A DNA stretch of 64,000 nt from Saprospiraceae bacterium (GCA_024103005.1 JAGFJA010000077.1:1-64000), one strand, 5' to 3'. Numbered from the stretch's first letter, positions 36,737 through 45,913 are shown. Translations and numbers: made by a program. The notes: generated by a model from the letters alone, not told the origin.

Positions 36737-39295
36737 TCAACCGCACTTGCTGCTTCCGCAGTCATTACACGTCAGGCATCCTTCCTGATAGTGGAGGTTG
36801 GTTGAGTTACAGTTTTGACACTTTGCCTTCTTTGCTTCCGTTCCATCCGGAATATATCGTTTCAATGCCCTTGCCACGCCATTTTTCCAGGTATTGATAG
36901 ATTCGTCCAATTGAAGGCTGTTGATGAGTTCAACTACTTTCTCGATAGGCATGGAATAACGTAGAGCGCCCGAAATCAGCTTCGCATAGTTCCAGTATTC
37001 TGGATTAAACTTATACGAAAGTCCTTCAATCGTCGTCTTATAACCGCGGCTATTGATAAACTGGAAGTCATAACGGGAGGAACCGTCTGATTCCTTATTT
37101 TTTATGATCAGACCTTCATTGACCCATCGTGGTATCAGGATTCCGTCTTCATCATCGGCAAGACCGGTAAAAATCTCATAAGGACGACCATCTATCAGAC
37201 CGATGAAGGCTATCCATTTGTCCTTATTATTCTGGAATCTGACGATTTCTGCTTCCAAAACCTGAGGTCTGATGGTCGGGAAGGGAGTGACTTCATCTGA
37301 CGCCTCTTCACCTTTTTTTGTCTCGGTGGTTGATACCAAAACGCCGGATCGTGAACCGTCGCGATATACTGTGACACCTTTACATCCGGCTTCCCAAGCC
37401 TCCATATAACATTGAGCGACGGTTTCCTCTGTGACGTCAGCCGGCATATTGATCGTCACGGAGATAGAATGATCCACCCACTTTTGTATCGCTCCCTGCA
37501 TCCTGACCTTATTGAGATAGTCAACATCATTGGAAGTAGCCTTATAATAAGGTGATGCTTTAACTAAGGCATCCAATTCATCTTGGCTATAATTTTTGTT
37601 GGTGTCATGACCATTGATTTCCATCCATTGGCGGAAGCGATGGTGGAAGACGATGTATTCTTCCCAGGAGTCTCCCACTTCATCCACAAAGTCCACACGG
37701 GTATGTTTATCATTGGGGTTGACTTTACGACGGCGCTTATACACCGGCATAAAGACGGGTTCGATACCTGAAGTAGTCTGAGACATAAGGCTGGTGGTAC
37801 CTGTTGGGGCAATGGTCAGCATGGAGATATTGCGTCTGCCGTATTCTGTCATTTCGTAGTACAGTTGTGCGTCTGCCTCTTTTATTCTTTGAATGAAAGG
37901 ATTATTCTTTTCTCTTTCAGTATCATAGATGCCAAATGCACCTCTTTCCTTGGCGGTCTGAACAGAGGCTCTGTAGGCCTCTAAGGCCACTGTCTTATGT
38001 ACTTCTACGGCAAAATCAGTGCCTTCCTTGCTGCCATATCTTAGATTTAATGCGGCTAACATATCACCTTCAGCTGTTATTCCAATCCCGGTTCTTCTTC
38101 CCTGATGAGCTTTCTCGCGAATATTAAGCCAAAGGTTCTTCTCAATATGTTTAATACCTTCACTTTCCGGATCTTCATCGATTTTTTGAAGAATATTGTC
38201 AATTTTCTCAAGTTCCAGGTCTATGATGTCATCCATGATGCGTTGGGCGTGGTGGATGTGAGATTTAAACAACTCCCAGTTGAATGATGCTTCCGGTGTA
38301 AAGGGATTATCTACGTATGAGAATAGGTTGATAGCCAGAAGTCTGCATGAGTCGTAAGGACATAATGGTATTTCGCCGCAAGGGTTGGTAGAAACGGTTT
38401 GGTATCCCAGATCGGCATAACAGTCTGGTACGGATTCACGAATTATGGTGTCCCAAAACAAGATGCCCGGTTCCGCTGAGCGCCATGCATTGTGAACGAT
38501 TTTTTTCCACAGTGCTACTGCATCAATTTTCTTTGTGAAGACGGGGTGGTTACTGTGTATCGGATATTGCTGTTGATAGGCAATACCATCTCTTACAGCT
38601 TGCATAAATTCATCGTCTATTCGTACGGATACGTTGGCACCGGTCACCTTGCCCTGTTCAAGCTTGGCATCGATAAAGCCTTCTGAATCAGGGTGTTTGA
38701 TGCTTACAGATAACATCAAAGCACCACGGCGTCCATCCTGAGCCACTTCACGTGTAGAATTGGAAAATCTCTCCATAAAAGGAACCAGGCCGGTAGAGGT
38801 CAATGCCGAGTTCTTAACAGGAGAACCCTTGGGTCGGATGTGAGAGAGGTCATGTCCTACACCACCGCGGCGTTTCATCAGTTGTACCTGCTCCTGATCT
38901 ATCTTCATAATACCTCCATAAGAGTCTGATGGTCCGTCATGACCGATTACAAAGCAGTTGGAGAGGGATGCAATTTGATAAGGATTACCTATGCCTGTCA
39001 TAGGGCTTCCCTGTGGAATGATGTATTTGAAGTTTTTGATTAAATCGAAAATTTCCTGCTCCGACATCGGATTGGGATAATTATTCTCTATTCTGGCTAT
39101 TTCCGAAGCGATGCGGCGATGCATATCATCCGGTGTCTTCTCGTACAAATTACCATGCGAATCTTTTAATGCATACTTGTTGATCCATACGCGCGCAGCG
39201 AGGTCATCGCCTTCAAAATATTTAAGACATGCTTCCACCGCTTCATCTTGTGTATATGTAGTCTCTTTTTTTTGAATAATAGTCTTGCCCATCAT
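36737..39295 (-). CDS. nrdJ: Adenosylcobalamin-dependent (class II) ribonucleoside reductase
   Basis: An 852-residue class II ribonucleotide reductase converting ribonucleotides to deoxyribonucleotides with a B12 radical. It has an N-terminal ATP-cone-like region, SLSNCFVIGHDGPSD, the active-site segment TNPCGEIPL, GITAEGDMLAALNLRYG and APTGTTSL. A TSCPD-type region and a C-terminal cysteine-rich motif (CQNCN, CLTCNDCGSSKC) supply the redox thiols. The frame extends to TTG 39376, but the promoter at 39336-39366 lies inside that extension. The ATG pair at 39295/39292 is therefore the start. No oxygen-requiring class I enzyme is nearby. Class II enzymes work with or without oxygen. Confidence 0.93.
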   Translation of the reverse strand: MMGKTIIQKKETTYTQDEAVEACLKYFEGDDLAARVWINKYALKDSHGNLYEKTPDDMHRRIASEIARIENNYPNPMSEQEIFDLIKNFKYIIPQGSPMTGIGNPYQIASLSNCFVIGHDGPSDSYGGIMKIDQEQVQLMKRRGGVGHDLSHIRPKGSPVKNSALTSTGLVPFMERFSNSTREVAQDGRRGALMLSVSIKHPDSEGFIDAKLEQGKVTGANVSVRIDDEFMQAVRDGIAYQQQYPIHSNHPVFTKKIDAVALWKKIVHNAWRSAEPGILFWDTIIRESVPDCYADLGYQTVSTNPCGEIPLCPYDSCRLLAINLFSYVDNPFTPEASFNWELFKSHIHHAQRIMDDIIDLELEKIDNILQKIDEDPESEGIKHIEKNLWLNIREKAHQGRRTGIGITAEGDMLAALNLRYGSKEGTDFAVEVHKTVALEAYRASVQTAKERGAFGIYDTEREKNNPFIQRIKEADAQLYYEMTEYGRRNISMLTIAPTGTTSLMSQTTSGIEPVFMPVYKRRRKVNPNDKHTRVDFVDEVGDSWEEYIVFHHRFRQWMEINGHDTNKNYSQDELDALVKASPYYKATSNDVDYLNKVRMQGAIQKWVDHSISVTINMPADVTEETVAQCYMEAWEAGCKGVTVYRDGSRSGVLVSTTETKKGEEASDEVTPFPTIRPQVLEAEIVRFQNNKDKWIAFIGLIDGRPYEIFTGLADDEDGILIPRWVNEGLIIKNKESDGSSRYDFQFINSRGYKTTIEGLSYKFNPEYWNYAKLISGALRYSMPIEKVVELINSLQLDESINTWKNGVARALKRYIPDGTEAKKAKCQNCNSTNLHYQEGCLTCNDCGSSKCG

Positions 39296-39335
39296 TTTTA
39301 TATTATTTAAAAGGTTAATACGTTGATTAAAGGAA

Positions 39336-39366
39336 CAAATGTATATAATAAAATAATAATATACAA
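39336..39366 (-). promoter_or_regulatory. Promoter of nrdJ
   Basis: On the minus strand, TTG (39366-39364) is followed after 20 bases by TACATTTG (39343-39336), an exact match to the Bacteroidota -33/-7 promoter. The predicted leader to the ATG at 39295 is about 35 nt. This fixes the nrdJ start. Confidence 0.75.
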
Positions 39367-39648
39367 AAAAAATCAAAAGTTTCCCAAAAAAATATGTAAT
39401 TTTCTGATTATCAGAATAATAAAAATTTTTTAGGTCAAAAAAGTTAACAAATTTTACATATCATAGCTCATTATGAACAACTTATGTTGCAGAAAAAATA
39501 AATTTTTATTTTACCTCAAATTCCATTGTTTGCAAATTTTGAAAACTATTTCATTTCCTTTTTAGACTGTAATTGCCTGCAAATGATTTATCTATTTGTA
39601 AATATTGAAAGTACGCAGTGATAATTTTTAAAATTGCTTAGACTATGG

Positions 39649-39679
39649 AAAAAAATGGGCGCCAAAAAATTTGGCGCCC
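39649..39679 (-). terminator. Intrinsic terminator of the LRR gene
   Basis: A perfect 10-bp stem GGGCGCCAAA / TTTGGCGCCC (39657-39666 and 39670-39679) has a three-base loop. On the minus strand it is followed by A then seven T residues. It lies 38 bp beyond the LRR stop codon at 39717. Confidence 0.9.
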
Positions 39680-39716
39680 GCTTCAACAAGTTAATACAAT
39701 TTTATGTAAAGTACTT

Positions 39717-40934
39717 TTACCTTACAACAAACTTTGCATCTTTTCCGACGCTAATGCGCCAGTTTTTCTCACTGTATGATATATCATCAACGATCACCTC
39801 GATGAGTGCGGGGTTATTTTCTGCCCGCAACATACTTCCTTCTATTTTTTTATTGAACCCGTTCCTTATATTAAGGTAGCTTAAGTTATTATCAGTACAA
39901 TATAAGGAGTATAGCTCGGTGTTATTGGTCAAATCCAATTCTTTTATGCTGTTAAAAGAACAGTTGAGTAATCTGAGGGAAGAGTTACCGGATAGGTTTA
40001 AAGCAGTTAGTTCATTATCCGAGCAGTCAAGTGTTTTCAACATCTTACAGGATACAACATTGAGATTCTTCATTTTATTACCCACACAAAAAATGGTTTT
40101 TAACGAATCGCCGTAGGGGATAAACAGTGACTCCAATCGGTTTTTATTACATATCAGCTCTGCCAGATCCTTCACTCCATCCAAATCTAATGTTTTCAGT
40201 TGATTGTTCTGACAGTAAAGGTTCTTCAAAAAGTGGGATGCCGGCAAATTAAGGGAAGCAAGCATATTCATACCGCAGTTGACGTATTTTAAGTAGAAGT
40301 TTTTTGACAAGTCAAGTTTTGTAAAGGAGTTAAAGGAACAATCCAGGTAAGTCAATGAATGAATATGGCCTAAGTCAAGGTTTTTAAGCAGGTTATATCT
40401 ACAATTCAGACTATCCAGCACAGATTGATTTGTAAGGTTCAAGACTTCCAGAAAATTGCTTGAACAGTCCATTTTACGCAGTTGAACCAGGTTGGTAATA
40501 TTCAGATTGATCAAATTATTGTAAGAGCAGTCCAGCCGCATTAATTCCGGATTTTTAGACAGGTTCAAATCGGTTAATTCGTTGAAGGAGCAATCAAGAT
40601 CTTTTAAATGTACAAAGGCTTCAATACCCTGCAATGATTTTATTCCTTTGCCCTTACATAACATTGTTCCACGAAAGTATGAGGCCTCAAGTGTTTGTAT
40701 TTCACTGTCCCTATTAACATTGATACTTTCATCGGCAAGCAGGAAGGCTTTAAATGATTTATCAGGGATATACACTATATTAGATAAGTCATTCTTACTG
40801 TAATTATAAGAAGATACTTCTGAAACTGATCCGCCTTGCAATACAGTTACTTGTCCCGGAATAATTCCAAAGATTACAGTGCTCAAGAAGGCAATCTTAA
40901 TAAATATATGATGGATGTAATCGTTTTCGCTCAT
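39717..40934 (-). CDS. Leucine-rich repeat protein with a cysteine ladder
   Basis: A 405-residue exported protein. An N-terminal hydrophobic segment (IFIKIAFLSTVIFGIIPG) acts as a signal or anchor. About twelve consecutive 21-residue leucine-rich repeats follow, of the form LxxLDCSxNxLxxLNLSxNxx, each with a Cys at the same place. The C-terminus (ALIEVIVDDISYSEKNW) is the cap common to Bacteroidota LRR proteins, with no T9SS sorting domain. The repeats would make a curved solenoid with a column of cysteines along one face. The protein probably binds a protein or glycan partner. It lies 134 bp after a LytTR response regulator on the same strand and may be its regulated output. A strong terminator follows. 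Confidence 0.9.
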   Translation of the reverse strand: MSENDYIHHIFIKIAFLSTVIFGIIPGQVTVLQGGSVSEVSSYNYSKNDLSNIVYIPDKSFKAFLLADESINVNRDSEIQTLEASYFRGTMLCKGKGIKSLQGIEAFVHLKDLDCSFNELTDLNLSKNPELMRLDCSYNNLINLNITNLVQLRKMDCSSNFLEVLNLTNQSVLDSLNCRYNLLKNLDLGHIHSLTYLDCSFNSFTKLDLSKNFYLKYVNCGMNMLASLNLPASHFLKNLYCQNNQLKTLDLDGVKDLAELICNKNRLESLFIPYGDSLKTIFCVGNKMKNLNVVSCKMLKTLDCSDNELTALNLSGNSSLRLLNCSFNSIKELDLTNNTELYSLYCTDNNLSYLNIRNGFNKKIEGSMLRAENNPALIEVIVDDISYSEKNWRISVGKDAKFVVR

Positions 40935-40982
40935 TAGTTAATATTTTTAAGTCATTCATTAATTTCAGAATAATTATACCCT

Positions 40983-41006
40983 TGTGATCTGAATGAACAG
41001 ATCATA
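40983..41006. repeat. Inverted repeat between response regulator and LRR genes
   Basis: TGATCTG-AATGAA-CAGATCA (40985-41004) is a perfect 7-bp stem, extendable to nine base pairs with a G-T wobble. It sits in the 134-bp gap upstream of the LRR gene. No T-run follows on the minus strand, so an operator or leader hairpin is more likely than a terminator. Confidence 0.45.
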
Positions 41007-41068
41007 GTCATTATTGAAAAAATTGAATTTAACTTGTTGTGCTTGTAAAGTGTTAGTTTACAGTGGGA

Positions 41069-41830
41069 TCAGATCAGGTTTTGAACAATTGATTTATAAT
41101 ACGTTTCGCCTATGGCAATTTTCTTTAACTTACCATTGACCATAACTTCAACATTTCTTGTTTCTTTATTTATCTTGAGAATGTGTCTTAAATTCACGAT
41201 GTGAGACTTACTGATGCGCATGAAATAGGAAGGAAAAAGCTCTGTATTGCATTTTATCAGGGAATAATTGGTCATGATGACTCCTTGATGGGTTACAATG
41301 CCTGACTTTCCGTCTCCGCCTGATTCGATATATACCACATCATCAAACCGGACTTGAATGATACTTTTATCAGAATGTACAAATGTGTACTGGTCGGGAG
41401 TAAGTGGCCTCATATTTTCTGCCAGCTGCATCTGTCGTATTCGTGCCGCCTGCAATGCGTCTATTGCCTTGCCCAGTTTGACCTCCCAATCCTCCTTATA
41501 TGGCTTCATCAAATATTGTACGACGAAGTTGTGATATTCGTTGAGGGCTGTCATCAGATAGTCATTAAATCCGGTTGTGATGACGATGTTGGGAATAGGT
41601 ACACCATGTGTTTTCAGTTTTTCAAGTAGAATAAATATATCTCCGCCAATGAGCTTAATATCCATAAAAGCAGAGTCCGGTTTCTTGTCAGATATTAGGA
41701 CAAACCCCTTTTTGATGCTCTCTGCCTCACCTACCACCTCAATTTCCTCAAAGGTCATAAGTTTACTGATTAGGTCTGCTCTGGTACCCGGCTCATCCTC
41801 CAAAACCACACATCTTAATTTGCTGTCCAT
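41069..41830 (-). CDS. LytTR-family response regulator
   Basis: A 253-residue two-domain regulator. The receiver domain has the acidic pocket in LRCVVLEDEPG, the phosphorylated Asp in SAFMDIKLIGGD, and Lys in VVQYLMKPY. The LytTR DNA-binding domain starts with YTFVHSDKSIIQVRFDDVVYIESGG and includes FMRISKSHIVNLRHI, which matches the family's DNA-contacting strand region. It starts 100 bp after the stop of the sensor kinase on the same strand and is its cognate partner. LytTR proteins bind pairs of direct repeats about 21-22 bp apart; such a repeat lies upstream of the kinase. Confidence 0.93.
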   Translation of the reverse strand: MDSKLRCVVLEDEPGTRADLISKLMTFEEIEVVGEAESIKKGFVLISDKKPDSAFMDIKLIGGDIFILLEKLKTHGVPIPNIVITTGFNDYLMTALNEYHNFVVQYLMKPYKEDWEVKLGKAIDALQAARIRQMQLAENMRPLTPDQYTFVHSDKSIIQVRFDDVVYIESGGDGKSGIVTHQGVIMTNYSLIKCNTELFPSYFMRISKSHIVNLRHILKINKETRNVEVMVNGKLKKIAIGETYYKSIVQNLI

Positions 41831-41930
41831 TACTCTACTTTTACAAGGAATAAAAAGGATAAATCGAAGTTTCCATAATTCTTCATCTGGTATTATATAT
41901 TAAGGGTTTAGATAACATTTATTAGCTTAT

Positions 41931-44900
41931 TTATATATTATAGTCATAATTTTTTGGTATTTTTATTACTACTCTGGTTCCGTAAGCCCTGCCCGTTGCA
42001 TCTGTAAAAATATCGTCATAATAGGTTTGACTTATGTGCAGCTTATTACTTCTATTGTATATATTTTCCAGTTCCCTGAGCATCATCGTGCCGTTTTGTG
42101 TTCCCTTTGATCCCAGTCTTGTCGCTTCTTTTCGTCCTACACCGTCGTCTTCTATATCGATGAAGACATATCCCGAATCTTCTCCCAGCCGGATTATGAC
42201 AGTCCCTTCACCGGTCTCATTATTTCTTATACCATGTTCCACAGCATTCTCCACGTGTATCTGGATGATCATGATGGGAACATTTACCTTACTGATTTCA
42301 TCCTCCTCCTTTAGGTTTGGGATCTCAAATTTTAGATTGTCGCCAAACCTTTTAGTCTGAATATACAGATAATTTGAAGTAAGTTTCAATTCATCAGCCA
42401 GACTATGGTAGCTGATCTTTTTCCTGGTGTTTCTAAACACCGTATTGATGTTTTCGGCAAGGCGACCGATTACCCTGACGGATTCCACATCTTCCGTCCT
42501 AATTTGCAACCACTGGAGTGCATTATTGATAAAATGCGGATTCAATTGATTGACTATGGCGCTTACTCTCAGCATATCTTTTTCCTTGCTCATTAACTCA
42601 AATTCTGTTTCTTTTTGAGATAATCGTAATTTCTGGCGATAGATGGTTATTTGTCTGCTGTACAAATATAAACCCAGCAGCATGATAAAAATAATACTTG
42701 TCAACCAAACCTGCCATCTGAGCCATAAAGGGGGTAAAATGACGAACGAAATCTTTTTGATGGGCGAAAAATTGCCATCTCTGGCAGCTCTGACCTGAAG
42801 TAAATATTTACCTGCATTGAGGTTTTGGAGCAAGAGGTGTGCATCTCGGGTTGGGATACTCCAATCATCATCATTGAGCTTATACTGATATAATAAATTG
42901 TGATACAACAGACTGTCTGTCGGTGCGCTAAAGTACAGGTTCAGCGTCCGCTGATCACTGCCAAGTGTAATTTCTTTATCAAAAGTGCGAAAGAGCTGAC
43001 TCCCAACCTTCAAACTATCTATAATAACTTCTTTAGGGGCATGTGTAGGTATGTATTTCAGTGGATTATGGCTGACAATTCCATCCACAGTAACTAACCA
43101 ATACGTTCCGTCAGCTGCACGCATAAAGGAGTTTTGCTCCACTGGCCCGACCTTGTAATTATAACTTTCGAATGAAAAAGACCCACGGAGCGGAGAGGTA
43201 GCAAGGTCGTGATAAAATTTATTCAAATCAAGCAGCAAATATCCTGAGGGGAAACCAACCAGCAGGGTCGTATCATCAACAAGCTCCAGTTCATATACCT
43301 CAAGCTTTCCAAAGTATTTCTTTCCAACCTGAATACATGCCCGGGCTAAGTTTAAGGTGCTGTCTATATTCGGACGATTTTTAAAAAAATGAAGACCAAA
43401 TTTACCGCCAAACCAAAGATTTCCCCTGCTGTCTTCAGCCATGGAGTTTGCAGATACATTTTCTGAGTCCTTCTTAATCAGCCAGTTGATTACCTTGTCC
43501 TTCCTGCCGTCATACATAGCGATGCCCTGTGAACCTCTTCCCATCCAATATCTGCCATATTTATCTCGAAGAGCTGAGGTCACCACGTCAAGTTTCAACC
43601 CCTTTTTCTTATCAATGACCTGATATATGTTGTCGTCAGACATGCTTTTATCATTCTTGAAAATATATAATCCGTCATAAAAAGTACCAAACAACAACCT
43701 GCCTTTGCCGTCTTTATCTAAATATATGCCGGTCACATTCCTTCTTGCTACCTGAAATCTTTTATTTTTAATAGCCAGAACACTATACGTTGTATTTTGT
43801 AAACTTCCATGAATGTTGAAAAGCATCGTGCCGTCTTCGGTCCGGGTAGAAGAGTTTATAATTTGAGAATTACTCAGAGGTTGAAAGACAGGTGGTGGGG
43901 GCGACAGCTTATATCCGTCAAAGATAGTAAACCCATGTCCATAACTTCCGATCCACAAATTCCCTTCCCGAGATTGCTGAATCACCCAGGGGATATTAGG
44001 AAATCCTTTCGTTTCCAAAGGAATTGTATATTGATAGCACAAAATCTTTTGAACCAGTCGTTCTGTACCAATCCAATAATTACCGGCAGCATCCATAGTA
44101 ACTGTTTGCGGCTCGTATTTCGTTTGAAACCGTAAAGTATTCATCAACCGGGCATCCGTGGTGCTATAATCCTGCAAAAGGAAGTCATTTTTTCCGATCT
44201 TCCATATAATAAACAATCTGTTGTGTATCTGATCCAGCCTCATAAGGAGGTAGTCCACTTGAATTTTTGTCGGTGAGCCATACTGTGTATAGACATATTC
44301 CGGTTTTATCCTTTTTTTTGTTTTGCCAAGGTAAAGCAGGATGTCCTTAGAGGGGTTTTGTCTTATAACCAGTTTGATGTCTTTCTTATAGTTAATGAAT
44401 AATTGATCGACATGATTTGAATTATTTTCAGGTTGGGTTGATATTTGCTCAAAATCTCCATTTCGCATAACCATCCAAGGCATATTGCTTCCTTTCTTCG
44501 GCGAGCATATCGCATTGTTATTGGAGGCCCTTATCCAATTGTATTGTTTTTGAGACAATGACTTCCATTGCAGGACCCTGCCTTGCCGGTAATCAAATCT
44601 ACCTGTATAATATTGGACACTATCTGATGAGAAAATTGACAGTGTCCTGTCATCATTCAAATATATATAATCAATATTTTTATCAATTTGAAAAATATTT
44701 ACCTTATTGTCTTTGATTCTGCTTATTATTTTGTTAGTATGATATACCCAAATATTATTAAACTTATCTTCAACCATACCAGTACATAGGTCAGAAGCCA
44801 GTCCGTTATTTATGTTGTAACACATCCAGCCATTACCGTCATATACAGAGACTCCACCATCTCCTGATGCAACCCAAATCCGACCTAAGTGATCCCTGAT

Positions 44901-45047
44901 GAGTTCGTGACTTAAATAATTACACAGACCATCCTTGGATGAATAGTCAATAACGGTATTCCCCTGGCCAAATACTTTACCAAAAAATAGCACAGATAAA
45001 AAGCACAAAATGGATATCCGAATACGATATATTAGCCTGTCAATCAC
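41931..45047 (-). CDS. Propeller-type LytS-like sensor histidine kinase
   Basis: A 1038-residue membrane sensor. After a signal peptide or first helix (ISILCFLSVLFFGKVFGQ), an extracytoplasmic beta-propeller of two-component-regulator repeats spans about residues 30-650 (HLGRIWVASGDGGVSVYDG; GNLWIGSYGHGFTIFDG). A Y_Y_Y module follows (LLYQYKLNDDDW), then a transmembrane helix near residue 785. A cytoplasmic LytS-type kinase with phosphoacceptor LNPHFINNALQWLQ near 833 and an ATPase domain (ENAVEHGIRNN; DIEDDGVGRKEA) completes it. It signals to the LytTR regulator downstream. The start is GTG 45047; no ATG lies nearby in frame. Propeller sensors usually detect glycans or envelope state; the ligand here is unknown. 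Confidence 0.92.
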   Translation of the reverse strand: MIDRLIYRIRISILCFLSVLFFGKVFGQGNTVIDYSSKDGLCNYLSHELIRDHLGRIWVASGDGGVSVYDGNGWMCYNINNGLASDLCTGMVEDKFNNIWVYHTNKIISRIKDNKVNIFQIDKNIDYIYLNDDRTLSIFSSDSVQYYTGRFDYRQGRVLQWKSLSQKQYNWIRASNNNAICSPKKGSNMPWMVMRNGDFEQISTQPENNSNHVDQLFINYKKDIKLVIRQNPSKDILLYLGKTKKRIKPEYVYTQYGSPTKIQVDYLLMRLDQIHNRLFIIWKIGKNDFLLQDYSTTDARLMNTLRFQTKYEPQTVTMDAAGNYWIGTERLVQKILCYQYTIPLETKGFPNIPWVIQQSREGNLWIGSYGHGFTIFDGYKLSPPPPVFQPLSNSQIINSSTRTEDGTMLFNIHGSLQNTTYSVLAIKNKRFQVARRNVTGIYLDKDGKGRLLFGTFYDGLYIFKNDKSMSDDNIYQVIDKKKGLKLDVVTSALRDKYGRYWMGRGSQGIAMYDGRKDKVINWLIKKDSENVSANSMAEDSRGNLWFGGKFGLHFFKNRPNIDSTLNLARACIQVGKKYFGKLEVYELELVDDTTLLVGFPSGYLLLDLNKFYHDLATSPLRGSFSFESYNYKVGPVEQNSFMRAADGTYWLVTVDGIVSHNPLKYIPTHAPKEVIIDSLKVGSQLFRTFDKEITLGSDQRTLNLYFSAPTDSLLYHNLLYQYKLNDDDWSIPTRDAHLLLQNLNAGKYLLQVRAARDGNFSPIKKISFVILPPLWLRWQVWLTSIIFIMLLGLYLYSRQITIYRQKLRLSQKETEFELMSKEKDMLRVSAIVNQLNPHFINNALQWLQIRTEDVESVRVIGRLAENINTVFRNTRKKISYHSLADELKLTSNYLYIQTKRFGDNLKFEIPNLKEEDEISKVNVPIMIIQIHVENAVEHGIRNNETGEGTVIIRLGEDSGYVFIDIEDDGVGRKEATRLGSKGTQNGTMMLRELENIYNRSNKLHISQTYYDDIFTDATGRAYGTRVVIKIPKNYDYNI

Positions 45048-45109
45048 GCATTGATTTTAAAAAAATTAGCTTACAAAATAGTGAATATTACCCATAAAGA
45101 TTATAAATG

Positions 45110-45151
45110 AAGCCACAAACCCGCTATTTTAAGCCACAAAGCAGCTATTTT
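45110..45151. repeat. Tandem 21-bp direct repeat upstream of LytTR two-component operon
   Basis: Two abutting 21-bp copies (45110-45130, 45131-45151) begin AAGCCACAAA and end GCTATTTT. They differ at only two positions. The period equals two turns of the double helix, the same spacing that LytTR regulators require between their 9-bp half sites. The repeats lie 63-104 bp upstream of the kinase start codon, so they could be an autoregulatory operator. Confidence 0.6.
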
Positions 45152-45321
45152 GAGCATATTAAAAATTACACCCTTTCTATTTATACAAAACTTCATCAAT
45201 GGATGCCACATAAAATCTTCCTTTTTCACCCCATCCCAAGTATTAATTTTATATTCGTCTTAAATAGGAAAATTCATTAATCAGAAAGGGCAATGGTCAT
45301 CACTTCAGTGGAAAAAATGAA

Positions 45322-45352
45322 TTGCCGATTTTTCGTGGAATGTGTACTTTAC
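45322..45352 (+). promoter_or_regulatory. Promoter of the CYTH gene
   Basis: TTG (45322-45324) is followed after 20 bases by TACTTTAC (45345-45352), a good Bacteroidota -33/-7 pair. The start codon at 45392 is about 35 nt downstream of the expected transcription start. Confidence 0.6.
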
Positions 45353-45391
45353 CTGATTGAATCCGTTATTGCAGTAAATTGATGTAGAAAT

Positions 45392-45859
45392 ATGGCATTG
45401 GAAATCGAAAGAAAATTTTTAGTAGATAAAGATAAGTGGGCAACCACTGACAAGCCGGAAGGTATATTGTATCGCCAGGGATATATCCTTCTTGATATTC
45501 ACAGGACTGTCAGGGTACGCATCACTCCTACGCATGGTTACCTAACCATTAAAGGTATCAGCAAAGGTGCCGTCCGCAATGAATTTGAGTACGAGATACC
45601 AAGGGAGGATGCAATGCAACTATTGGATTTATTTTGTACTAATGAAATATCTAAAAAAAGATATTGTATATCCCTGGAGGGCAAGTTGTGGGAAGTAGAT
45701 GTATTTGAAGGCAGGAATAAGGGATTGATTGTTGCAGAAATAGAACTCAATGAAGAACACGAATCCTTTGTGAAACCTGAATGGATATTGGATGAGGTGA
45801 CAGAAGATACGCGATATTACAATTCTAATTTAAGCATTCACCCTTTTGCGGAATGGTAA
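45392..45859 (+). CDS. CYTH-domain (triphosphate tunnel metalloenzyme) protein
   Basis: A 155-residue CYTH protein. The ExExK motif appears as Glu4, Glu6 and Lys8 in MALEIERKFLVD, and the tunnel strands include RVRITPTHGYLTIKG, RNEFEYEIP and EVDVFEGRNKGLIVAEIEL with the acidic metal ligands. The single-domain length matches bacterial enzymes that hydrolyse inorganic tripolyphosphate or nucleoside triphosphates. The gene stands alone with its own promoter. The physiological substrate is not known. Confidence 0.92.
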   Translation: MALEIERKFLVDKDKWATTDKPEGILYRQGYILLDIHRTVRVRITPTHGYLTIKGISKGAVRNEFEYEIPREDAMQLLDLFCTNEISKKRYCISLEGKLWEVDVFEGRNKGLIVAEIELNEEHESFVKPEWILDEVTEDTRYYNSNLSIHPFAEW

Positions 45860-45869
45860 AACGAGGTTG

Positions 45870-45899
45870 TTGTGTTAAATTACGAAAATTGTATCTTTA
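45870..45899 (+). promoter_or_regulatory. Possible promoter of sbcDC
   Basis: TTG (45870-45872), 19 bases, TATCTTTA (45892-45899). It is a fair match to the Bacteroidota promoter and lies 128 bp upstream of the sbcD start. The hairpin at 45914-45933 follows directly, so it would form part of the leader. Confidence 0.45.
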
Positions 45900-45913
45900 C
45901 AGAAAAGGGACCG

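Larger units (their letters stand above)
39296..39716. other. 421-bp intergenic region between nrdJ and the LRR gene
   Basis: AT-rich. It holds the nrdJ promoter (39336-39366, minus) at one end and the intrinsic terminator of the LRR gene (39649-39679, minus) at the other. No cobalamin riboswitch can be recognised in the short nrdJ leader, and no RNA gene or reading frame is supported. Confidence 0.6.
45048..45391. other. 344-bp divergent intergenic region
   Basis: This lies between the kinase (minus) and the CYTH gene (plus). It holds a 21-bp tandem direct repeat (45110-45151) near the kinase side and a good promoter (45322-45352) for the CYTH gene. No reading frame or RNA gene is supported. 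Confidence 0.6.

Noticed and set aside
36652..36897. Plus-strand reading frame at the nrdJ 3' end
   Set aside because: Overlaps the cysteine-rich C-terminus of nrdJ, which has strong family support. It is an antisense shadow.
39296..39335. Cobalamin riboswitch in the nrdJ leader
   Set aside because: The leader after the promoter is only about 35 nt and contains no B12-box-like sequence or multi-helix fold.
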